A DNA stretch of 6,790 nucleotides from assembly GCA_040752215.1 (NCBI GenBank), contig JBFMEX010000010.1, forward strand, positions 1 through 6,790, read 5' to 3'. Both the position numbers and the translations under genes were made by a program. The first letter of the stretch is position 1. Each line of letters starts with the position of its first letter. This stretch comes from JBFMEX01 sp040752215. GTDB lineage: Bacteria > Pseudomonadota > Alphaproteobacteria > Rhizobiales > Hyphomicrobiaceae. Shown here in pieces: positions 1-5,183 of this stretch. The notes below the pieces were generated by a model, which saw only the letters and a list, made by a program, of their open reading frames with translations, was not told the DNA's origin and made no database searches.

Positions 1-55
1 CGCCGACGACGCGGCCGTTGTCGCGATTCACCTCGCTGCTGGCCAGCGCATCCGG

Positions 56-79
56 CCGGCTCCCTGCAAGGGGAGTCGG
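56..79. other. Hairpin with GCAA loop, upstream of oxyR
   Basis: The arms pair over ten positions (56-65 with 70-79), including two G-T wobbles, around the tetraloop GCAA at 66-69, which is a GNRA-type loop. No T-run follows on the plus strand, so it is not a clear terminator by itself. It sits 17 bp before the stronger hairpin at 97-129. It may be part of a transcript end or lie inside the end of an unseen upstream gene. The structure is seen directly; its function is not known. Confidence 0.35.
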
Positions 80-86
80 ATGCGCC

Positions 87-129
87 AAATAAAGAACGCC
101 CCGGTCCCATTCGGCGCTGGGCCGGGGCG
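87..129. terminator. Hairpin terminator, best read leftward
   Basis: A perfect 8-bp inverted repeat, CGCCCCGG (97-104) and CCGGGGCG (122-129), is extended after a one-base bulge by CCCA (106-109) pairing with TGGG (118-121), leaving an 8-base loop. Read on the minus strand, the stem is followed directly by TTCTTTATTT (revcomp of 87-96), a good U-tract. Read on the plus strand, only CTGCTTT follows. It therefore looks like an intrinsic terminator that works best for leftward transcripts and perhaps also for a rightward gene ending near 92. No gene that needs a leftward terminator is visible between here and oxyR. Confidence 0.55.
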
Positions 130-268
130 CCTGCTTTGGAGCAGAGCGCGAGCGCTCGCTCCGCGGCGTCCGCTGTCGGCAGAGGCTGGTGCGCGTCGTG
201 CACCCGATTGCCGGCTCGGGATCGTTGGTAGCCAAACCAGTCGATTAACGGAAGTTGGAATGCGTGAC

Positions 269-291
269 GATCATGATAAGCTGTCATGATC
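269..291. promoter_or_regulatory. Dyad, candidate OxyR operator
   Basis: GATCATGA (269-276) and TCATGATC (284-291) are perfect inverted repeats around a 7-bp spacer. The dyad contains T274-N11-A286, the spacing typical of LysR-family boxes, inside ATG-N9-CAT. It is an AT-rich island in GC-rich DNA, centred 58 bp upstream of the oxyR start codon. LysR-type regulators commonly bind such a site to control their own gene and a divergent one. The dyad is seen directly; assignment to OxyR rests on position and spacing only, as the four-part ATAG/CTAT pattern of the E. coli sites is not clearly present. Confidence 0.5.
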
Positions 292-326
292 ATAGATCGG
301 TCCAACAGCAGGCCTCGGACGCCGCC

Positions 327-332
327 AGGAGA
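327..332 (+). promoter_or_regulatory. Ribosome binding site of oxyR
   Basis: AGGAGA ends five bases before the ATG at 338. It fixes the start of the LysR-type gene at 338. Confidence 0.75.
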
Positions 333-337
333 GCCCG

Positions 338-1279
338 ATGACGCATGTCACGCTGCGCCAGCTGCGCTACCTCGATGCGCTCGCACGCGAGGGCCATTTC
401 GGCCGTGCCGCCGAGGCCTGCGCGGTCACCCAGCCGGCGCTGTCGATGCAAATCCAGGAGCTCGAGCAGCAGCTGGGCCTCAGCCTGGTCGAGCGCGCCC
501 GCGCCGGCATCAGGCTCACCGAGAAAGGCGCCGAGATCGCGCATCGCGCCGCGCGAATCCTGGGTGACGTGCGCGACCTCATCGAGTACGCCAAGCATGC
601 CGGCAGCGTACTGGAAGGCACGCTGAAGCTCGGCGTCATCCCGTCGATGGCGCCCTACCTGCTGCCGCCGCTGCTGCCGCTCGTTCGCGCTGCCTATCCC
701 GATCTCGAGCTGCATGTGCGCGAGACGCAGACGCTGCCGCTGACGCACGAGCTCGTCGAGGGCAAGCTTGACGTGCTGCTGCTGGCGCTGCCGATCAGGC
801 ACCCCGAGATCGAGACGAAGGTGCTGTTCGAGGACCGCTTCCTGCTCGCGCTGCCGAAAGGCCGGCGGCTCTCGGGGCGGGTGCGCGCAACACGCGAGTT
901 CGTCGAGCACGAGCGCCTCCTGCTGCTCGAGGAGGGCCATTGCCTGCGCGACCAGGCGCTGACCTATTGCAACCTGACGCAATCGAGCGCGGTCAACACG
1001 TTCGGCGCCTCCAGCCTGTCGACGATCGTCGAGATGGTGTCTGCGGGAATGGGCATAACGCTGCTGCCGGAGATGTGCCTCGGTGTCGAGACGCGCGGTC
1101 GCGATCTGAAGATCATTCGCTTCGTCGAGCCGGAGCCCTCGCGCAGCGTCGGACTCGCCTGGCGCGCATCGAGCCCGAGGAAGCGCGACTTCCACGAGCT
1201 CGGCCGGCTCGTCGGCGAGGCCTGGAAGGGGGCTGCGAAAACGCGTCGCCTGCGCGGTCTCGTGGGAGACGCGCGCTGA
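338..1279 (+). CDS. oxyR: OxyR-type hydrogen peroxide-sensing transcriptional regulator (LysR family)
   Basis: This 313-residue cytoplasmic regulator is expected to sense H2O2 by forming a disulfide and then to activate peroxide-defence genes. The N-terminal LysR winged helix-turn-helix covers about residues 5-64 (TLRQLRYL, then AAEACAVTQPALSMQI). The effector domain covers about 93-300. The OxyR signature is GHCLRDQAL...YC: H201, C202 and C211, with the same nine-residue spacing as C199/C208 of E. coli OxyR. IPSMAPYLLP (101-110) matches the E. coli IPTVGPYLLP segment, with Ser103 in place of Thr. Cys247 is an extra cysteine in a segment (LLPEMCLGV) where E. coli has none. Length is close to the 305 residues of E. 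coli OxyR. A good RBS supports the ATG at 338. The dyad upstream may mediate autoregulation. The usual targets (katG, ahpC) are not visible in the window. The gene is convergent with the DUF882 gene across 39 bp with no clear terminator. Confidence 0.95.
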   Translation: MTHVTLRQLRYLDALAREGHFGRAAEACAVTQPALSMQIQELEQQLGLSLVERARAGIRLTEKGAEIAHRAARILGDVRDLIEYAKHAGSVLEGTLKLGVIPSMAPYLLPPLLPLVRAAYPDLELHVRETQTLPLTHELVEGKLDVLLLALPIRHPEIETKVLFEDRFLLALPKGRRLSGRVRATREFVEHERLLLLEEGHCLRDQALTYCNLTQSSAVNTFGASSLSTIVEMVSAGMGITLLPEMCLGVETRGRDLKIIRFVEPEPSRSVGLAWRASSPRKRDFHELGRLVGEAWKGAAKTRRLRGLVGDAR

Positions 1280-1318
1280 GGAACGTCGCATTCGATGCAA
1301 ACGACGCGGCGGTGGCGT

Positions 1319-2809
1319 TCACCTTCCGCTGGTGCGCACCTTGCGGTCGACGAGGCCGTTGCCGACAGCGGCCGGAGGCGTGCCGAGCTTCTCCCGGTTT
1401 ACGGCCGGGCCCTTGAACTGCTGCGCCCACAGCAGCTGCGCGGCCTGTCGGCCGGGTGTGAACCGCATCTCGGTCAGTGCGCTCTCGTCGGCGAGCAGGG
1501 CGAGCGTCTGGCTGGCGTCGGGGTGCTCGAGGCGGGCCAGCGCCGGATCGTCGGCGGAGGCCGAGGCGGTGAGCAGCGGCGCCAGCGGGAACGGGCGGTA
1601 GTAGAGCTCCTCCGGGTGCTCCTCGTCGTAGGCGGGCGCGTGCACCCAGCCATCGCTCCAGCCGGCGAGATCGCTCTTGCTGTCGGCAGGCGACAGCGCG
1701 GCGACGCGGGCGGCAAGCCGATCGAGCGCGCGGCGGTCATTGGTACTGGGCGGTCGCGGCAGTCCGCCGTCGGTCAGGCTGGCGGTGGCGAAGCCTGACG
1801 GGCGCCGAGCGGGCGCCGGCTGGCTCACGAGGCGCGGCGGCGGCTCGTAGGAGACGCGCTCGATGAGGCCGTCGAGCCGGGCGCGATCGTCGCTTGTGAG
1901 ACCAGCGCCAATCGACGGCGGCCGGACCGCGGGCCTCGGCTCGCTGACGAGCCGCGGCGGCGGGCCGAGGGAGGCGACGGTTTGTGTCTGCCACGGCAGC
2001 ACTTCGTCCTTTGCAGCGGGAGCGACGCCGGCCACCGCACCGCCAGTGGCGACGGAGGCGCGGCCCGGCGGGGTGGCAGCGGCCAGCATCGTCGTCGTCT
2101 TCGGCTGCTTGCGGAAGTCGTGGAAGGCGGCGATCTCGGTCGCCAGCGAGGCGTGGCGCTCGCGCGCGATCCTTGCGTCCTCGCGGGTGATCGGATCGCC
2201 CTCGGCCGGCAGGTGCTTGGTCTGGGCGTTGGGGAACAACAGCGCCAGCTCGTAGCGCGGCAGGCGCGGCCAGGCGCGAACGCGATCGGTGTCGACGTGC
2301 ACGAACGGCGTCGCCGAGGTCGGGTAGTAGCCGACCCCGCCGCGCTCGCGGATCATCGCCGAGTAGCGCAGCTGTTTCAGCGGGATGTCGGGGAACTGCA
2401 CGTCGGCGGCCTTGCCGAGGATGTGTCGGCTCTCGCTCGCCTGCCCGCCGACCGTCTTGCGCAGCATGTCGTTGGTGGTGCGCGAGCGGTAGCCGGAGAT
2501 GATGTGGATCGGCTCCTTGGAGCCGAGCTCGGTGTGGATCTCCCACAGCAGGTCGATCAGCGCCGGGTCCATCGTGGTCGGCTCGTCGCGTCGCCAGTCG
2601 CGCAGCACCCAGTTGATCCGCTCCATTGCCGCGGGGATGTTCTTGCCGTCCTTCTTGTAGAGGACGGTGACCGTCTCCTTGGTGTGGATGTTGTGCAGCG
2701 AGATGGTTCGCGTGCGGCCGAACTCGGCGGCGATCTGCGACGCGCCGAGGCAGACCGCGAAAACGGCCGTGCATACGCCCGCTAGCCTGCGTCGAGCGCC
2801 CTGAAGCAC
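1319..2809 (-). CDS. Secreted DUF882/M15-type murein peptidase (YcbK/MepK-like) with long C-terminal extension
   Basis: A 496-residue exported protein, probably a periplasmic zinc peptidase acting on peptidoglycan peptides. The N-terminus (ARRRLAG, hydrophobic stretch to about 27, then IAA before EF) is a signal peptide; the arginine run leaves Tat export possible. The DUF882 domain spans about residues 33-185 (ISLHNIHTKE, LRDWRRDEP, IHIISGYRS). The M15-type metal motif is S127-x-H129-x-x-G132-x-A134-x-D136, with the second His in FVHVDT (H171, D173). E. coli YcbK/MepK is about 180 residues, so residues 190-496 are extra: a Pro/Ala-rich linker with two copies of a PPPRLVS unit (283-319 and 323-369) and a C-terminal block (385-475) containing AYDEEHPEELYYRPFPLAPLL. 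The start is GTG at 2809, the first usual start codon after an in-frame stop; its RBS is weak (GGGG eight bases before). The gene lies downstream of the L,D-transpeptidase on the same strand. Family assignment is firm; cleavage specificity is inferred. Confidence 0.9.
   Translation of the reverse strand: MLQGARRRLAGVCTAVFAVCLGASQIAAEFGRTRTISLHNIHTKETVTVLYKKDGKNIPAAMERINWVLRDWRRDEPTTMDPALIDLLWEIHTELGSKEPIHIISGYRSRTTNDMLRKTVGGQASESRHILGKAADVQFPDIPLKQLRYSAMIRERGGVGYYPTSATPFVHVDTDRVRAWPRLPRYELALLFPNAQTKHLPAEGDPITREDARIARERHASLATEIAAFHDFRKQPKTTTMLAAATPPGRASVATGGAVAGVAPAAKDEVLPWQTQTVASLGPPPRLVSEPRPAVRPPSIGAGLTSDDRARLDGLIERVSYEPPPRLVSQPAPARRPSGFATASLTDGGLPRPPSTNDRRALDRLAARVAALSPADSKSDLAGWSDGWVHAPAYDEEHPEELYYRPFPLAPLLTASASADDPALARLEHPDASQTLALLADESALTEMRFTPGRQAAQLLWAQQFKGPAVNREKLGTPPAAVGNGLVDRKVRTSGR
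1703..1963 (-). repeat. Tandem imperfect repeat inside the DUF882 protein extension
   Basis: In protein terms, copy one (residues 283-319, DNA 1963-1853) and copy two (residues 323-369, DNA 1843-1703) share PPPRLVS followed by Glu/Gln-Pro-x-Pro-Ala-x-Arg-Pro, then a leucine-bearing helix-like stretch (DDRARLDGLIERV against NDRRALDRLAARV). Copy two carries an insertion of about ten residues in the middle. The DNA copies have diverged, so this is an old duplication in a linker region. Confidence 0.7.
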
Positions 2810-2849
2810 GTCGAGCCCCGTCCACTTGCACGCGGCAAAGCGTTTGGCC

Positions 2850-2867
2850 CCGGCTCCTGCGAGCCGG
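2850..2867 (-). other. Perfect 7-bp hairpin in the leader of the DUF882 gene
   Basis: CCGGCTC (2850-2856) and GAGCCGG (2861-2867) pair around a four-base loop. It lies about 40 bp upstream of the GTG start and would fold in the mRNA leader. There is no U-tract, so it is not a terminator, and it does not cover the start codon. A short direct repeat (GCGGAGCCCGA at 2870-2880 and GCGGAGCCCCGA at 2882-2893) is adjacent. Function unknown. Confidence 0.35.
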
Positions 2868-2914
2868 CGGCGGAGCCCGAAGCGGAGCCCCGACGAGCCG
2901 TGTGCGTTACGTTC

Positions 2915-2944
2915 CCCTTAGGGTTAATCCCCAACCCTTAAGGG
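2915..2944. repeat. 30-bp imperfect inverted repeat between the two cell-wall genes
   Basis: CCCTTAGGGTT (2915-2925) pairs with AACCCTTAAGGG (2933-2944) to give 11 base pairs with one bulged base and the 7-base loop AATCCCC. Each arm is also palindromic by itself (CCCTTAGGG, CCCTTAAGGG). It lies about 100 bp past the transpeptidase stop and about 105 bp before the DUF882 start. No T-run follows on either strand. It could be a protein-binding operator, an RNA-stabilising hairpin at the end of the transpeptidase message, or a promoter-region element. Confidence 0.55.
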
Positions 2945-3043
2945 AGCGTAAGAGCGGATTGCGGACACAATGCGGCCGGCAGGCCCCGTCACTCCGGGTT
3001 TGCGGCGCAGTTGCGGCACAGGTGGGTGAGATCGCGGAGGGCC

Positions 3044-4813
3044 TCAGAACCCGCCGAACAGCGCGCTGAAGAAGTTGAACGACGGCCCCTGCTTCTGCAC
3101 CACCACCGTCGGCCGCTGGTAGGGAACCGGCGCCAGATGGTCGCGGTGGCGGGCGATCAGGTGCTCCTTGCCGTCGAGGGCGAGCTGGATGCGCTTCTCG
3201 TGGCCGTAGATGTCGCGGCTCGACTGCAGCTTGCCGTCGTCGTCGACCCAGGCGGTGAAGTAGGTGACGTGGACCGGAATCTTGCGGGCGAGATCGACGT
3301 TGTTGTTCTGCGGCCCGCCCTTGACCAGCTTGCCGACCTGCTCGCTGCTCCAGCCCTTGTCCTCGCCGAGCACGATCTCGGCCAGCCGCACCGGGTTCCT
3401 GACCCGCATGCAGCCGTGGCTGAATGTGCGCTGGCTGGCGCTGAACAGGTTCTTGGTCGGCGTGTCGTGCATGTAGACTTGGTGCTTGTTCGGGAACAGG
3501 AACTTGACCACGCCGAGCACGTTGCCGCCGCCGGGCGGCTGGTAGATGTGGAAGTTGCGGATGTCGGCCGTGCTCCAGTCGACGCTGGTGGGGTCGACGT
3601 CGCGGCCGTTCTTCTGCAGGCGCAGGCCGTGGCGCGAGAGGTCGGAGCCGCGCGCCAGACTCGGCAGCAGCTCCTTGACCTTGATCGATTCCGGCACGCC
3701 CCACATCGGATGGAACACGACCGTCTCCATCTCGTCGGAGAAGATCGGCGTCTGCGTCTCCGGCTTGCCGGTGATGACCCGCTCGGAGTGCACCACCGCG
3801 CCATTCTTGACCACGCGCAGCGTGAACTCGGGGATGTTGACCCACACGTAGATGTCGCCGAGGTCGGCCGGCATCCAGCGCCACGCCTCCATATTGGCCA
3901 AGATCTGCTTGTCGTCGGCTCTGCGCGGGCCCTCGCCGAACGCGGTCCGGGTGCTGCGGCCGATGTTGCCGTCGGGTGTCAGCCCCTTGCCGCGCTGGAA
4001 TTCCTTGACCGCGGCGACGAGCGTCGAATCGTAGAGCTCCTCGGGGCCCGTCTTGCCGTCGACCTCGGCCGGGGCGACGCCGAGCCGCTTCCTGATCAGC
4101 GCGATATCGGGATGGCTCTTGCCGGGGGCGAGCTTCGGGCCGGAGACCGGCACCTCGACCAGCGCCTCGTCCTTGGCCGCGCCGCCGCGCATCTCGACCA
4201 GCTTCTGGCGCAGCTTCTCGAACTGGGCGTGCTTGGGGTGCAGTCCGCGCAGGTACGCGTCGGGCTCGCCGGCCTTGGCGATCTCGGCGAGCACGGTGCG
4301 CGGCTCGACGAGCTGCGGCTTGCGATCGAGGTAGGAGGAGAGCTGGCTGGTCGGATCGGCAATGCGGCCGCCGCGGGCATGGCGGGCGTACTTCAGCACC
4401 GCCAGCGAGATTTTGCGCTCGGCATCGATCAGCACGTCCTGGGGCAGCTCGGCAGCCCCATCGCTGGCCATCGCCAGGTCGGGCAGCGCGAAGTCCCTGG
4501 CGACGAGGCCCCAATCATCGGCCCGCCTGATCTCCGCCACCACGGCAGCGGCGCGCAAGCTGAGACCTGACTTGGCGATCCATAGCGGCGCGTTGCCATG
4601 CTCGGCGTAGAAGGTGGCGAGCACGGCGCGGTCGGCCTTGTCCTCGTCGGCGAGCTTGGCGGCGCCGGTCTCGAGCGATCTCTTGACTGCGATCACGACC
4701 GCCTCCTCGGCATCGATCAGCCGCTCGGGCGCATCCGGCTCGACCGCGCGCGCCGGCGAGGCGAGGACGATAGCTACGGCGACGGCGGACGAAAAGGCAC
4801 GACAAAAGAGCAT
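3044..4813 (-). CDS. ycbB: YcbB/LdtD-like L,D-transpeptidase (YkuD domain), periplasmic
   Basis: A 589-residue exported enzyme that should join peptidoglycan stems by 3-3 (mDAP-mDAP) cross-links. ATG at 4813 is chosen because a full AGGAGGTGA lies just upstream and the protein then opens with a clean signal peptide (MLFCRAFSSAVAVAIVLASPARA, cut near 23). An in-frame ATG at 4888 would put 25 uncharacteristic residues ahead of it. The N-terminal scaffold spans about 30-225 (FYAEHGNAPLWI, YARHARGG). A peptidoglycan-binding domain spans about 233-292 (LIRKRLGV, AVKEFQRGKGLTPDGNIG). The YkuD domain spans about 320-520, with H449 in YMHDTP and the catalytic SHGC motif S465-H466-G467-C468, then MR. 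FHPMWGVPESI (367-377) and the capping loop before H449 are typical of the YcbB class. All key residues are present. The basic tail ends SFNFFSALFGGF. The gene is upstream of the MepK-like gene and divergent from the DUF6600-type gene. Confidence 0.95.
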   Translation of the reverse strand: MLFCRAFSSAVAVAIVLASPARAVEPDAPERLIDAEEAVVIAVKRSLETGAAKLADEDKADRAVLATFYAEHGNAPLWIAKSGLSLRAAAVVAEIRRADDWGLVARDFALPDLAMASDGAAELPQDVLIDAERKISLAVLKYARHARGGRIADPTSQLSSYLDRKPQLVEPRTVLAEIAKAGEPDAYLRGLHPKHAQFEKLRQKLVEMRGGAAKDEALVEVPVSGPKLAPGKSHPDIALIRKRLGVAPAEVDGKTGPEELYDSTLVAAVKEFQRGKGLTPDGNIGRSTRTAFGEGPRRADDKQILANMEAWRWMPADLGDIYVWVNIPEFTLRVVKNGAVVHSERVITGKPETQTPIFSDEMETVVFHPMWGVPESIKVKELLPSLARGSDLSRHGLRLQKNGRDVDPTSVDWSTADIRNFHIYQPPGGGNVLGVVKFLFPNKHQVYMHDTPTKNLFSASQRTFSHGCMRVRNPVRLAEIVLGEDKGWSSEQVGKLVKGGPQNNNVDLARKIPVHVTYFTAWVDDDGKLQSSRDIYGHEKRIQLALDGKEHLIARHRDHLAPVPYQRPTVVVQKQGPSFNFFSALFGGF

Positions 4814-4820
4814 CGCTTCA

Positions 4821-4826
4821 CCTCCT
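4821..4826 (-). promoter_or_regulatory. Ribosome binding site of the L,D-transpeptidase gene
   Basis: AGGAGG on the minus strand, continuing as AGGAGGTGA, lies seven bases before the ATG at 4813. This near-perfect match decides the start against the in-frame ATG at 4888. Confidence 0.85.
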
Positions 4827-5055
4827 GGGGAGTTCGGGACGCTAGCCGACGCGGCCGGCATTGGCCAGTCGGCGGATCGGCGGTTCATGCGGGTCGCGCG
4901 ATGGTGAACGAAAAGTGTTGCTCAATTGCATACTGGAACGCTCGGGGTGGCGGGATTATGGAGCGCATGAGCATAACACATCGACCTCTTCGGAACTCGC
5001 GCATCGGCAGCCTTCTGATGTTCGGCGCAGAAAGGCACGCGGCGAGCCTAACGGC

Positions 5056-5085
5056 TTGATTGTCCTCATTTCGCACGCATGTATT
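5056..5085 (+). promoter_or_regulatory. Weak candidate promoter for the DUF6600-type gene
   Basis: TTGATT (5056-5061) and TGTATT (5080-5085) are separated by 18 bp, each matching four of six positions of the housekeeping -35 and -10 consensus. It is correctly oriented, about 100 bp before the start codon at 5184. The match is weak and could be chance. Confidence 0.2.
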
Positions 5086-5173
5086 GCGTGTCAACGAGGG
5101 ATGGCGGCGGCGGCCGCTGCCAACTGTCGCACCGGCGTCGAAGGGGGCGCCGGCAATCTCACCCGCGAGAGGC

Positions 5174-5178
5174 GGAGG
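5174..5178 (+). promoter_or_regulatory. Ribosome binding site of the DUF6600-type gene
   Basis: GGAGG followed by AAAAA leads straight to the ATG at 5184. It selects this start over the longer in-frame opening at 5079, which would place 35 unrelated residues before the signal peptide. Confidence 0.8.
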
Positions 5179-5183
5179 AAAAA

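Larger units (their letters stand above)
4814..5183. other. Divergent intergenic region between the transpeptidase and DUF6600-type genes
   Basis: These 370 bp hold the upstream signals of both flanking genes and no convincing coding sequence. The middle part (about 4910-5090) is richer in A+T than the genes. A minus-strand reading frame of 69 codons (4885-5094) begins with TTG, has no RBS and no recognisable product. Near the right end a hairpin, CCGGCG (5132-5137) with CGCCGG (5148-5153), extended by T-G and C-G pairs, would lie in the mRNA leader of the plus-strand gene, leaving its RBS free. No recognisable riboswitch, tRNA or small RNA was seen. Confidence 0.5.

Noticed and set aside
1..92. 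Possible end of an upstream plus-strand gene (stop TAA at 90-92), or start/interior of a minus-strand gene in the same bases
   Set aside because: Both readings are open and GC-rich at third positions, neither gives a recognisable protein, and the piece is too short to choose.
148..159. Palindrome GCGAGCGCTCGC upstream of oxyR
   Set aside because: Low-complexity GC palindrome without supporting context; could only gain meaning if a leftward RNA is shown.
80..289. 69-codon plus-strand reading frame ahead of oxyR
   Set aside because: It runs through the terminator hairpin and the dyad, has no family resemblance and an arginine/alanine-rich composition typical of noncoding GC-rich frames.
290..1300. 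336-codon minus-strand frame covering oxyR
   Set aside because: It is an antisense shadow of a well-supported gene in GC-rich DNA; the product is rich in Arg, Leu and Gln without recognisable motifs.
2890..2917. EcfG-type stress promoter (GGAAC-N16/17-CGTT) on the minus strand before the DUF882 gene
   Set aside because: GGAAC is present, but the -10 side has only CGTC at a spacing of 15, so both sequence and spacing miss.
2918..2941. CtrA box (TTAA-N7-TTAA) within the inverted repeat
   Set aside because: The two TTAA elements are at 2924-2927 and 2938-2941, separated by ten bases rather than seven.
3011..4570. 519-codon plus-strand frame opposite the transpeptidase
   Set aside because: The sense gene has a signal peptide, RBS and catalytic motif; the antisense frame has Arg/Ala/Val/Leu-rich composition and no domain.
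4885..5094. 69-codon minus-strand frame between the divergent genes
   Set aside because: TTG start, no RBS, no recognisable sequence; left as part of the intergenic region.
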